From an uncultured bacterium (GTDB taxonomy: Bacteria > Nitrospirota > Thermodesulfovibrionia > Thermodesulfovibrionales > Dissulfurispiraceae): a stretch of 37,592 nucleotides of DNA. Below, in pieces: positions 11,065 through 19,574 of the stretch (its first letter is position 1; each line of letters begins with the position of its first letter). A model generated the notes under the pieces. It saw only the letters and a program-made list of their open reading frames with translations. It was not told the DNA's origin and did not search any database. The DNA lies in assembly GCA_937960465.1 (NCBI GenBank), contig CALGPO010000068.1, forward strand, positions 1 through 37,592, written 5' to 3'. A program made the translations under genes and the position numbers.

Positions 11065-11068
11065 TTTT
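11038..11068 (+). terminator. Possible terminator between pyrG and parB
   Basis: A hairpin with outer stem GTCACCC/GGGTGAC (11038-11064) is followed by TTTT then AATT on the plus strand, about 190 bp after the pyrG stop. The short T run makes it modest, and the hairpin is also part of the repeat family, so termination may be incidental. Confidence 0.4.
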
Positions 11069-11092
11069 AATTATGTCAAGGTAAACATTGAA

Positions 11093-11920
11093 TTATTGCT
11101 GTAAGAGGATTTCAAGCAGTCTATCTAATTCATCAAGGGAATAATACTCTATCTCTATCTTGCCACGTTTGCCTTTATGATTGATCTTTACTTTTGTTCC
11201 GAGTGATCTGGTGAGTTTATGTTCGAGGTCTTCAACTTCGGGCAGTTTTTCTTTTTTCTTTTTCGGCATTACAGACTGGGATAATCTCTTGCATAAAGCC
11301 TCAGCCTCTCTTACGCTCAACCCTTTTTTTATAATTTCATTTGCAGCCTCTATCTGCTTCTGCCTGTTTTCTAATGTAAGCAGTGCCTTTGCATGTCCGA
11401 TGGAGATGCTGTCATTGTTTATAAATGCCTTAATTTCATCCGGAAGCTTCAGGATTCGGAGATAATTCGCTATTGTTGCCCTGTCCTTTCCAACCCTTTG
11501 CGAAAGGTCTTCCTGCGTCAGATGGAATTCCTTAAGAAGTCTGTTAAATGCCTCTGCAGTCTCAACTGCATTCAGTTCTTCACGCTGGATATTTTCTATG
11601 AGGGCTATCTCTATTGCATCCTGCGAGGATACATCTTTTATGAGTGCAGGGATTTTTTTCAGGCCTGCCAGTGTTGCAGCCCTCCATCTGCGCTCGCCTG
11701 CAATGAGCCTGAAAGTGCCGTCTCCAACTCTTGATACAATAACAGGCTGGAGCACGCCCTTTTCTTTTATTGAGGCGGAAAGCTCTTTCAGTGCCTCATC
11801 CTTAAATATCTTTCTCGGCTGGTGCTGGTTTGGAATTATCTTTTCTATTTCGAGTCTGATGACCTCTTCACCTTTTTCAGGGAGGAGTGCCTCAAGCCCT
11901 TTGCCTAATGCAGCCTTCAT
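11093..11920 (-). CDS. parB: Chromosome partitioning protein ParB
   Basis: Centromere-binding CTPase that loads at parS and spreads to organise the origin region. It has 275 residues. The N-terminal segment ends in LGKGLEALLP, typical of chromosomal ParB. The CTP-binding GERRWRAATLAG is near residue 75, a HTH (LSQRVGKDRATIANYLRILKLP) near 140-160, and a C-terminal dimer domain follows. The start overlaps the parA stop by 4 bp (ATGA), so the two are translationally coupled. No consensus parS was seen in the window. Confidence 0.95.
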   Translation of the reverse strand: MKAALGKGLEALLPEKGEEVIRLEIEKIIPNQHQPRKIFKDEALKELSASIKEKGVLQPVIVSRVGDGTFRLIAGERRWRAATLAGLKKIPALIKDVSSQDAIEIALIENIQREELNAVETAEAFNRLLKEFHLTQEDLSQRVGKDRATIANYLRILKLPDEIKAFINNDSISIGHAKALLTLENRQKQIEAANEIIKKGLSVREAEALCKRLSQSVMPKKKKEKLPEVEDLEHKLTRSLGTKVKINHKGKRGKIEIEYYSLDELDRLLEILLQQ

Positions 11921-12675
11921 TTTGTGAGCATCTCCTTTGCAAGGGATAGATAGCTCTGGGCGCCTTTTGAGCGGGCATCATAGAGAATTGCAGGTTTCCC
12001 ATGGCTCGGCGCCTCGCCGAGAGCGACATTTCTTGGTATAAGGGTATGATAGACCTTTTCCCTGAAGAATTTTCTGACCTCCTCTGCCACCTGATGGGAA
12101 AGGGTATTCCTTGCATCAAACATTGTCAGGAGTATTCCTTCTATGTCAAGTGTTGGATTGAAAGAGCCGCGCACGAGCTTAAGAGTCCTTGATAAAAGTC
12201 CGAGTCCTTCGAGGGAATAATACTCGCACTGCACAGGCACAATGACAGAATCAGCAGCAACAAGGCCGTTGAGCGTAAGCAGTCCGAGGGACGGAGGACA
12301 ATCAATAAATATATAGCGGTAACGATCTTTTATCCCTGCAATCGCATTTAACAGTATTTTCTCCCTTCCTTCTCTCTGGACAAGCTCCACTTCTACACCG
12401 AGGAGGTCTATATTTGACGGGATGATATTAAGATGGGGGACAGATGTCTCGATAATCACATCTTCTATAGAAAGCTTCCCTGTATAGATGTCATAGAGGC
12501 TTTTTTGCAAATTATCCCGATTTATACCGAGTCCGCTTGTTAGATTGCCCTGAGGGTCTGTGTCTATAACGAGAATATCTTTTTCTGCAAGGGCGAGAGA
12601 GGCAGCAAGGTTAATTGTTGTCGTTGTTTTTCCTACTCCGCCTTTTTGATTGGCTATGACAATTGTCTTTCCCAT
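11917..12675 (-). CDS. parA: Chromosome partitioning ATPase ParA (Soj)
   Basis: Deviant Walker-A ATPase that moves ParB-bound origins. It has 252 residues, the size of chromosomal Soj proteins without an N-terminal HTH. KGGVGKTTTTINLAASLA is the deviant P-loop, DTDPQGNLTSGLG is motif A', and IDCPPSLGLLTLN is Walker B. It is encoded just upstream of parB and 21 bp downstream of the PBP gene, all on the minus strand. The location 6-7 kb from the oriC candidate agrees with the usual origin linkage. Confidence 0.96.
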   Translation of the reverse strand: MGKTIVIANQKGGVGKTTTTINLAASLALAEKDILVIDTDPQGNLTSGLGINRDNLQKSLYDIYTGKLSIEDVIIETSVPHLNIIPSNIDLLGVEVELVQREGREKILLNAIAGIKDRYRYIFIDCPPSLGLLTLNGLVAADSVIVPVQCEYYSLEGLGLLSRTLKLVRGSFNPTLDIEGILLTMFDARNTLSHQVAEEVRKFFREKVYHTLIPRNVALGEAPSHGKPAILYDARSKGAQSYLSLAKEMLTK

Positions 12676-12696
12676 GGATAGTTTATTGTATCATTT

Positions 12697-14466
12697 TCAC
12701 TGGATATTTTTCATAAACTCAATCCATATGGGCAGGGCTGCCTTTGCGCCGGCCTCTTTTGGGCCTATGGGTTTATGATTGTCCCTTCCAACCCATACGC
12801 CGACAACAAGCCTGTCATCAAAGCCTATGAACCATGCATCCGAAAAGTCGTTTGTTGTTCCTGTCTTGCCGTAAACAGTCCTCTTAATCTCCCTTGCCTT
12901 TGTTGCTGTTCCCATTTCAACAACCGCTCTCAACAGCACCTTCATCTTATCCACGGTCTCCGGCTCGAGAATACTCTCCGATGATGGAAATGACTCTTCT
13001 AAAAGGGCGCCGTCCCTGTTGATTATTTTTTCATAGGTAATGGGTTCGACCCTGTTGCCAGTGGCAAAAACACCATAGGCTGATGTCAATTCCAGAAGGG
13101 TGACATCCGATGCGCCGAGGGCTAATGGCAGATATGGCTGGAGGGTGCTTTTAATTCCGCATTTTTTTGCGAACTCAATTATGCTGTTAATCCCTACATC
13201 ATTTGCAAGGCGAACTGTTGCTACATTCAGCGAGAGGGCGAGGGCTGTTTTTAGCGGGACATAACCGCGATATTCGCCGTCATAATTTTTTGGAGACCAG
13301 AGTGTGTTCGGCCTTCCCCCGGGAAAGGATACTGGCTCGTCCAGTACTTCGTCGGATTCTGTCATGCCATTTTCGAGGGCAACTGCATAAACAAAAGGCT
13401 TAAATGCAGAACCGGGCTGCCTCAATGCCATGGTTGCTCTATTGAACTGCGTCTCCCAGAAGTCTGTGCCGCCCACCAATGCCTTTACATGCCCGCTCCT
13501 TTGATCAATAGCTATCAACGCAGCCTGAATGCCCTTTTTTACGCGCTTTTCGATTGCATTTATTCCATTTGCCACAGCCTCTTCTGCAATTTTCTGCATG
13601 TTATAGTCGATGGTTGAATATATCTTGAGACCAGATGTATATATGGCATTTCCATACTTTGCCTCGAGGTGCTGCCTCACAAGTTCTACAAAGTAAGGGG
13701 CCTCATATTTTCTGTAAAACGGTTTGACAGGCAATGGCTCTGCATTTGCCTTTTCGTATTCTTCCTGTGATATAAATCCGCTCTGGAGCATTTTTTTTAG
13801 AACGAGGTGTCTTCTCATGAATGCCTTTTCAGGGTTTTTGAAAGGTGAATACAGCGTGGGCGCCTTCTGCAGGCCTGCAAGCAGGGCAGTCTCTGCAAGT
13901 GACAATTCATTTACAGCCTTTCCAAAATAGGTCCGGGCAGCAGCCTCGATTCCATATGCCCTCGTGCCAAAGTAAGCCTGATTCAGGTACATGCCTATTA
14001 TCTCATCTTTTGTATATCGCTTCTCTATCTGGACGGATATGATGGCCTCTTTTATTTTCCTTGACAGGCTCTTTTCCGGTTTTAGAAAGAGCATCTTTGT
14101 CAATTGCTGTGTGATGGTGCTTCCGCCTTCGACAATGCTTTGTGCCATAATGTCCTTGTAGAGGGCGCGCAGGATTCCTATAAGATCCACACCGGGATGG
14201 GAATAGAATCTCTGGTCTTCGATGGCGATGAAAGCCTTTTTTATGCGGTCAGGGACATTATAATATGGAATAAAATTTCTTCTTTCGAGATAGAACTCGG
14301 CCAGAACCTTTCCGTCAGAGGAATATACAAAGGAGGACTCGGAAGGGGTGTAGCCTTCGAGGGATCTTACTTCAGGAAGGTCAGAAAGGCTCCAGTAAAT
14401 AAATCCTCCAAATGCACCAATGGCTGCCGATATAAGAACAACGATCAAAAGCCTTAACCAATGCAT
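12697..14466 (-). CDS. Class A penicillin-binding protein (PBP1A type)
   Basis: Bifunctional peptidoglycan synthase of the inner membrane. It has 589 residues: an N-terminal membrane anchor (about 5-27), a GT51 glycosyltransferase domain with catalytic Glu83 in AIEDQRFYSHPGVD and GGSTITQQLTK, then the transpeptidase domain with Ser353-x-x-Lys356 (GSAFKP), SLN at 412-414 and KTGTT at 534. It is shorter than E. coli PBP1A (850), lacking the large OB-type insert, as in many non-proteobacterial forms. It lies upstream of parA and is divergent from uvrC with 29 bp between the starts. Confidence 0.93.
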   Translation of the reverse strand: MHWLRLLIVVLISAAIGAFGGFIYWSLSDLPEVRSLEGYTPSESSFVYSSDGKVLAEFYLERRNFIPYYNVPDRIKKAFIAIEDQRFYSHPGVDLIGILRALYKDIMAQSIVEGGSTITQQLTKMLFLKPEKSLSRKIKEAIISVQIEKRYTKDEIIGMYLNQAYFGTRAYGIEAAARTYFGKAVNELSLAETALLAGLQKAPTLYSPFKNPEKAFMRRHLVLKKMLQSGFISQEEYEKANAEPLPVKPFYRKYEAPYFVELVRQHLEAKYGNAIYTSGLKIYSTIDYNMQKIAEEAVANGINAIEKRVKKGIQAALIAIDQRSGHVKALVGGTDFWETQFNRATMALRQPGSAFKPFVYAVALENGMTESDEVLDEPVSFPGGRPNTLWSPKNYDGEYRGYVPLKTALALSLNVATVRLANDVGINSIIEFAKKCGIKSTLQPYLPLALGASDVTLLELTSAYGVFATGNRVEPITYEKIINRDGALLEESFPSSESILEPETVDKMKVLLRAVVEMGTATKAREIKRTVYGKTGTTNDFSDAWFIGFDDRLVVGVWVGRDNHKPIGPKEAGAKAALPIWIEFMKNIQ

Positions 14467-14495
14467 ACGGATATTATAACTGATATACTATTTTT

Positions 14496-16256
14496 ATGAC
14501 CTTAGAACTGTCAAAAGTCCCTCGCAAGCCGGGTGTCTATATTTTAAAAGGCATGAAGGAGAACGTGCTCTATGTGGGCAAGGCAAAAAATCTGAGAAAC
14601 CGCCTGAGGAGCTATTTTCAGGATTCTGCAAACCTTGATCAGCGCAAGGCAGCGATGGTCAGGATGGTTAAGGACTTTTCCTTTATTGCCACGGGTAATG
14701 AATTAGAGGCGCTTATATTAGAAGCAAATCTCATAAAGCAATACAAACCGAAATTCAACATTATTCTGAGGGATGATAAGAATTATCCCTACATCAAGCT
14801 GACTGTTACAGAACAATGGCCGAGGATAGAGGTTGCAAGAAGAATAAAAAAGGACGGCAATTTATATTTTGGCCCTTATGTGCCTTCACAGGCAATGTGG
14901 GAAGCACTCGCTTTTATCAGGAGGAATTTTTTAATCAGGACATGCGGGTATTCCCTTGATAAGCCTATGAGACCATGCATTCAATACCAGATGAAGAGGT
15001 GTTCTGCTCCATGTGCAGGACTTATCAGCAGTAGCGAATACAGGAAGATAATAGATGATGTAATTCTTTTTCTAAAGGGCGAAAAGAGGGAGTTGCTGCA
15101 CCGGCTTGAAGAAAGAATGCAGAGGCTTTCGGATGAAATGAGATTTGAAGATGCTGCAAAGATAAGGGACAGGATATTCAAGCTCAGGAGGGCATTTGAG
15201 TCGCAAAAGGTTGTTTCTCCTGAACTCGGGGATATAGATGTTATCGGTTATTGCAGAGAAGGCGATGACATAGCTGTAAATGTCTTATTCGTGAGAAACG
15301 GCATGCTCATAGGCGCGAAGGATTTCTTTTTGGAAAAGGTTCTGACGTCAGACAATTCCGAGATGATGCACAGCGTTATAGAGTTCTTCTATGCAAAGGA
15401 GATAATTCCGCCGGAAATTATTCTGGTAAATGTAATGCCTGAAAGTGCAAAGTCGCTGAAGGCATGGCTTAAGAAAAAGAAAGGAGAGAGCGTTAATATA
15501 GAGGTTCCAGCAGATGGAAAGGGTATGGAACTCCTCCAGATGGCAAATGAAAATGCAAGGCTTCATTTCGGAACAAAAAAGAAGTCCACTTTTGATGAGA
15601 CCTTAAAAATATTGAAGGACAGATTACATTTAATAAAAGTCCCTTCATCCATTGGAGCCTTTGATGTATCCACGATTCAGGGCAGCGAATCAGTAGGGGC
15701 GTTTGTTTATTGGGAAAATGGTGAGTTCAAAAAGGATAATTACAGGCATCTGAAAATAAAGGGCGTTCTCGGAGTTGATGACTATGCGATGATGCATGAG
15801 ATTGTAGAACGTGTGCTGAGAAAAGAACATCTTATACCTGACCTTGTCGTTATTGACGGTGGTAAGGGACAGCTTGAGGTTGCAAGGAGGGTTATGGGGG
15901 ATTTAGATATAAAGACCGATCTTATCGCTGTTGCCAAAAAACCTGACAGGGTATTTCTGATAAATGATGAAATTATAGACCTTGAGGACAGAAGCAGTTC
16001 ATCGCTTCTTTTGAAAAAGATAAGGGATGAAGTTCACAGGTTTGCGATTTCTTTTCACAGGAAATTAAGGGATAAGAGGCTTATGGAATCTCCTCTTGAA
16101 AAAATCCCCGGAATCGGCAAAAAGAGGAGGCTCGAACTCCTGCGGCATTTCGGAAGTATTGAGAACATCCGCAAGGCAACGGTTGATGAGATTGCGAAGA
16201 TTAAGGGGTTTAATAAGAAGGTGGCAGAGAAGGTGGTTGAGGGGCTGCAGCCATAG
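14496..16256 (+). CDS. uvrC: Excinuclease ABC subunit C
   Basis: Dual-incision endonuclease of nucleotide excision repair. It has 586 residues with all family parts in order: GIY-YIG domain (GVYILKGMKENVLYVGKAKNLRNR) making the 3' cut, a UVR motif binding UvrB (RLSDEMRFEDAAKIRDRI, around 205-222), the RNase H-like domain making the 5' cut (AFDVSTIQGSESVGAFV and VIDGGKGQLEVA), and a C-terminal helix-hairpin-helix pair (IPGIGKKRRLELLRHFGS...IKGFNKKVAEKV). No strong ribosome site is seen before ATG 14496. Confidence 0.97.
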   Translation: MTLELSKVPRKPGVYILKGMKENVLYVGKAKNLRNRLRSYFQDSANLDQRKAAMVRMVKDFSFIATGNELEALILEANLIKQYKPKFNIILRDDKNYPYIKLTVTEQWPRIEVARRIKKDGNLYFGPYVPSQAMWEALAFIRRNFLIRTCGYSLDKPMRPCIQYQMKRCSAPCAGLISSSEYRKIIDDVILFLKGEKRELLHRLEERMQRLSDEMRFEDAAKIRDRIFKLRRAFESQKVVSPELGDIDVIGYCREGDDIAVNVLFVRNGMLIGAKDFFLEKVLTSDNSEMMHSVIEFFYAKEIIPPEIILVNVMPESAKSLKAWLKKKKGESVNIEVPADGKGMELLQMANENARLHFGTKKKSTFDETLKILKDRLHLIKVPSSIGAFDVSTIQGSESVGAFVYWENGEFKKDNYRHLKIKGVLGVDDYAMMHEIVERVLRKEHLIPDLVVIDGGKGQLEVARRVMGDLDIKTDLIAVAKKPDRVFLINDEIIDLEDRSSSSLLLKKIRDEVHRFAISFHRKLRDKRLMESPLEKIPGIGKKRRLELLRHFGSIENIRKATVDEIAKIKGFNKKVAEKVVEGLQP

Positions 16257-16321
16257 AAAAATCAGAGATTTTGAGATAGAATAAAGGCATAAAGATTAGT
16301 GGAGCAAAGGGAATCTTTTAA

Positions 16322-16639
16322 ATGAAAAGAGCAAATGTTTTAAAGGAAATTGACAATATCAAAGACCAGCTTGTAGAGAAATACGGACCTGAGAAGATTA
16401 TTCTTTTCGGCTCTGCTGCATCAGAGAAGGAAGAGATACACGACATTGATCTTTTTATCATAAAAAGAGACGTGCCTTATTATGGAGCGGACAGACTATG
16501 TGAGTTGTATAAACTGCTGGATACTGATTTGCCTATTGATTATATAGTCTATAAGCCTGAGGAGGCTGATGAGAGGCTTTCTCTTGGAGACCCCTTTTTA
16601 AAGAAGATTTTTAAAGAAGGAAAAGTCCTTTATGGCTGA
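16322..16639 (+). CDS. Minimal nucleotidyltransferase (MNT-type)
   Basis: A 105-residue protein of the minimal nucleotidyltransferase fold. It shows FGSAASEKEEIHDIDLFII: a GS motif followed by the metal-binding D-x-D pair. In MNT-HEPN toxin-antitoxin modules this partner AMPylates and neutralises the HEPN ribonuclease. The stop overlaps the following HEPN-like gene by 8 bp, the usual arrangement. The gene starts a plus-strand run that continues into two kinase genes. Whether it still has an antitoxin role is unclear, because its partner is short. Confidence 0.8.
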   Translation: MKRANVLKEIDNIKDQLVEKYGPEKIILFGSAASEKEEIHDIDLFIIKRDVPYYGADRLCELYKLLDTDLPIDYIVYKPEEADERLSLGDPFLKKIFKEGKVLYG

Positions 16640-16847
16640 TCTCAAAATAGTTAACGAATGGCTGAGTAAAGCTGATGAAGATTTTCATTTTGCTGTAGCT
16701 AATCTTAAAGAAGGCAGTAATTTTTACGCGCAAATCTGTTTTCATTTTCAGCAGGCAGCAGAGAAATATCTTAAAGCATTACAGGCTAAACAATCCACAC
16801 AGAAAATAGCAAAGTCAATAAAAAATCTTTTGGCAAAGGAGACGTAA
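16632..16847 (+). CDS. Truncated HEPN-domain protein
   Basis: A 71-residue protein with the first half of a HEPN domain: VNEWLSKADEDFHFAVANL then ICFHFQQAAEKYLKALQ, which matches the helix typical of the family. Full HEPN proteins are about 120-140 residues and carry an R-x4-6-H catalytic motif in the second half. That part is missing here, replaced by AKQSTQKIAKSIKNLLAKET. Loss of the catalytic motif suggests a non-toxic remnant. It overlaps the upstream nucleotidyltransferase by 8 bp, and its stop codon overlaps the next ATG as TAATG. Confidence 0.7.
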   Translation: MADLKIVNEWLSKADEDFHFAVANLKEGSNFYAQICFHFQQAAEKYLKALQAKQSTQKIAKSIKNLLAKET

Positions 16848-17779
16848 TGAGCATCTACATTTCTGGCTCGATGGCGTATGACAGGATTATGGACTTCCCG
16901 GGGAAGTTCTCCGACCATATCCTGCCTGATAAAATACACATTTTGAATGTCTGTTTTACTGTAAACGGCATGATCGAAAAATTCGGCGGGACTGCAGGAA
17001 ACATTGCCTATTCCTTAAGCCTTCTTGGAGAAAAGCCTATAATCATAGCAACTATAGGAAAGGACTACGACAGGTATTTTGAATGGCTGAAGAAGAATAA
17101 TATTTCTGTTGAAGGCATTAAAATAATCGATGAAGAATTCACTGCAGGGGCTTATATAACAACAGACATAGCAGACAACCAGATAACTGGATTTAATCCC
17201 GGAGCAATGAAGCATCAAACTAAATATGATTTTAAAAATCCTGAATCAAAGGACTCGATGGTCATCATCGGTCCAGGCAATCTTCAGGACATGAAAGAAT
17301 ATGCAAAGAAAGCCAAAAGCAAAGGTATAAAGTGCATCTGCGATCCTGGTCAATCCCTCACACAATGGGACGGCAATTCTCTCAGGGAATGGATTGACGG
17401 CTCATATATGTTGATTACCAATGACTACGAACTTGAGCTTGTTATGAAGATGACAGGAATGGACAAGAAAGGTCTTTTAGGAATGACGAAAACAATTATT
17501 ACAACACTCGGTGAAAAGGGCTCTCTTATAAGCAATTCTGACGGCGATATGCAAATACCTGCAGCAAAGATTTCAGAGATTCTTGACCCGACAGGCGCAG
17601 GAGACGCTTACAGGGCAGGTTTGCTCAAAGGGCTTGTCAGCGGCAAGGACATGGAGACCTCTGCAAAGATGGGAGCGGTTGCCGCTGCCTATGCGATAGA
17701 GAAATACGGCACTCAAGAGCATTATTTCACTTATAATGAATTTGTAGAAAGGTATAGGAGCAATTTTGGGGAGTTGTGA
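16847..17779 (+). CDS. PfkB-family sugar/nucleoside kinase
   Basis: A 310-residue ribokinase-fold kinase. The N-terminal substrate region has GGTAGNIAYSLSLLG, and the C-terminal anion hole and catalytic base are in DPTGAGDAYRAGLLKGL. The N-terminal region (GSMAYDRIMDFPGKFSDHI) resembles archaeal-type adenosine/nucleoside kinases of the family rather than fructokinases, but the substrate cannot be fixed from sequence alone. A strong AAAGGAG lies before ATG 16847. The 3' end overlaps the next gene by 4 bp (GTGA), so the two kinases are probably co-expressed. Confidence 0.85.
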   Translation: MSIYISGSMAYDRIMDFPGKFSDHILPDKIHILNVCFTVNGMIEKFGGTAGNIAYSLSLLGEKPIIIATIGKDYDRYFEWLKKNNISVEGIKIIDEEFTAGAYITTDIADNQITGFNPGAMKHQTKYDFKNPESKDSMVIIGPGNLQDMKEYAKKAKSKGIKCICDPGQSLTQWDGNSLREWIDGSYMLITNDYELELVMKMTGMDKKGLLGMTKTIITTLGEKGSLISNSDGDMQIPAAKISEILDPTGAGDAYRAGLLKGLVSGKDMETSAKMGAVAAAYAIEKYGTQEHYFTYNEFVERYRSNFGEL

Positions 17780-18828
17780 TTAACGAAGATGCAATAAAAT
17801 CCTATCTTCTCAAGAAATTCAAAGATGCAATTCGTGTTGATATCCACAAAATCGGTGCTGGTGTTCACGGAGCAGGCTTTCTTATAGAAATAAAGACAAA
17901 AGAAGAAGTTAAATCATATGTCATAAAAGGCCTTTTTCCCCAAGGCCTCGGACATGATTATCCCTCTGACAGGGCGCAGGTCTTTTTACTCGACCTCGAA
18001 ACATACGACGGACTTCCGAAACACGCTAAGGCAGTAGATGTTCTTTCTGAAATGCCGGATGGCTCTGTAAAGTCCATCGGCGGAGGCAAGGAATATTACC
18101 TGCTGATGGAGAGGGTTGAAGGAAGGGATTATTTCAATGACCTCAGAGAATTCTCCAAAAAAGAAAAACTTGATTCCGAGGACATAAGCAAGATAAAGGC
18201 AATGACATCATATCTTGCAGAGATACACTCGGTAAAGAAAGAATCAAGGGCATTATACTGGAGAAAAATAAGGGACATCATAGGGCATGGTGAGTGCCTG
18301 ATGGGGGTGTTTGATATATACCCTGACGGAACTCTGAGCTATGATGAGATGGCAGAGATAGAAAAGATGTGCGTGGACTGGAGGGCAAAACTAAAGCCTA
18401 AGACCCATCGACTGTGTCAGATTCACGGAGACTTTCATCCCGGCAACATCTGGTTTAAAGACAGCACAGACTTTGTCCTTCTCGACAGAAGCAGAGGGCC
18501 TTATGGTGATGCAGCAGACGATGTTACTGCCCTTTGCATTAATTATATATTTTTCTCTTTGATGTATCATGGAGAGGTAAAAGGCGCATACCTTGAAGGT
18601 CTTAATCTGTTTTTCGAAGATTACATCAAACAGACGAAGGATAATGAATTGTTCGAGGTGGTCGCCCCGTTCTTTGCCTTCAGGGGCATTGTTGTTGCAA
18701 ATCCTGTGTTTTACCCAGAATTAAGCAGGGATGCACGAAATAGGATATTCAGGTTTGTTAAGAGTGTTCTTTTATCAGAAAGATTTGATATGAGTAAAGT
18801 TAATTACTATATGGCTGGTTCGATTTAG
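17776..18828 (+). CDS. APH-family phosphotransferase
   Basis: A 350-residue protein kinase-like fold small-molecule kinase. The Brenner motif HGDFHPGNIWF with downstream LLDRSRGPYGDAADD supplies the catalytic Asp and metal ligands. The substrate is unknown; many family members are not resistance enzymes, and this one lies directly after a PfkB kinase, suggesting a metabolic role. It starts with GTG overlapping the pfkB-type gene stop. Its last 29 bp overlap the end of the convergent exonuclease gene. Confidence 0.8.
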   Translation: MINEDAIKSYLLKKFKDAIRVDIHKIGAGVHGAGFLIEIKTKEEVKSYVIKGLFPQGLGHDYPSDRAQVFLLDLETYDGLPKHAKAVDVLSEMPDGSVKSIGGGKEYYLLMERVEGRDYFNDLREFSKKEKLDSEDISKIKAMTSYLAEIHSVKKESRALYWRKIRDIIGHGECLMGVFDIYPDGTLSYDEMAEIEKMCVDWRAKLKPKTHRLCQIHGDFHPGNIWFKDSTDFVLLDRSRGPYGDAADDVTALCINYIFFSLMYHGEVKGAYLEGLNLFFEDYIKQTKDNELFEVVAPFFAFRGIVVANPVFYPELSRDARNRIFRFVKSVLLSERFDMSKVNYYMAGSI

Positions 18829-19522
18829 AATTACCTGTGCTTACTTTGATATAATTTTCCCAGATTAAGAATAACTCCTTTGTTGCTCTGAGATCTCCTG
18901 CACAATATCGCGCAATATCCACATAGCGGCCCGATTTAAAGAGGTCTTTTACCTCATAACCCGTTATCACTTTGCCTGATTCATTGGCTGATTTCGGGCT
19001 CTTTATATTAAATGTTTTACACCACATATCGAGGCTGAATCTCCTTTTTGAAGCACCATAGAATGTTAACTGGTCGAGGAGGTCTATGTGTGCGCTGTTA
19101 TATCTGTTTGGCATTAAATCCCTTGAAGGTTTTATTTTGTTTACTGCTGAGCGGATCATGATAAAGGGGCAGTCAAAGCCCCTACCATTGAATGTAATAA
19201 ACTGGTCGTATGTTTTTATGGCATTCCAGAATTTCTGGAGTATCTCTGCCTCTGTCCCGCATTCATATCTAATGCCGTCTTCTTCAAAAGGCAGAAGCAT
19301 ATCTCCTGGTGTCTGGAAATATACAGCGCCTTTGTTTGAATCAGGGTTGAGCATACCGATGGTAACTATCTCGCCTGTGAGGGGATAGAAAGAGAGGCTT
19401 TCTCTGACCCGTTCTTCTTCCTCTTCTGTCTCAGCCCATTTCAGGAGATATTGCTGCGTTGACGGCTCAAGGGAATCGAAATCAGCACCGACCGTCTCTA
19501 TATCAAATATTATTCTACTCAT
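18800..19522 (-). CDS. Predicted 3'-5' exonuclease related to PolB proofreading domain
   Basis: A 240-residue DEDD-type exonuclease. ExoI motif DIETVG is at residues 7-12, ExoII is in FITFNGRGFDCPFIM, and ExoIII-type YCAGDLRATKELF is near the C terminus. It matches the stand-alone DnaQ-like family similar to B-family polymerase exonuclease domains. The in vivo role is not known. It lies downstream of ctpA on the same strand, separated by a strong palindrome that reaches into its start codon. Confidence 0.8.
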   Translation of the reverse strand: MSRIIFDIETVGADFDSLEPSTQQYLLKWAETEEEEERVRESLSFYPLTGEIVTIGMLNPDSNKGAVYFQTPGDMLLPFEEDGIRYECGTEAEILQKFWNAIKTYDQFITFNGRGFDCPFIMIRSAVNKIKPSRDLMPNRYNSAHIDLLDQLTFYGASKRRFSLDMWCKTFNIKSPKSANESGKVITGYEVKDLFKSGRYVDIARYCAGDLRATKELFLIWENYIKVSTGNSKSNQPYSN

Positions 19523-19574
19523 AGCTTTTGAGGGGGATTTCGTAAGGGGGACATTGTCCCCCTTACGAGCTATG
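19520..19574. repeat. Strong palindrome between ctpA and the exonuclease gene
   Basis: Two perfect 13-bp arms, CGTAAGGGGGACA (19541-19553) and its complement (19555-19567), separated by one base. Outer arms CATAGCT (19520-19526) and AGCTATG (19568-19574) are also complementary; they contain the exonuclease start codon and the end of ctpA. No T run follows on the transcribed strand, so it resembles a REP-type element more than an intrinsic terminator. Confidence 0.7.

Noticed and set aside
17776-18828. Aminoglycoside resistance gene
   Set aside because: The APH fold alone does not show antibiotic specificity, and the operon context with a PfkB kinase points to metabolism.
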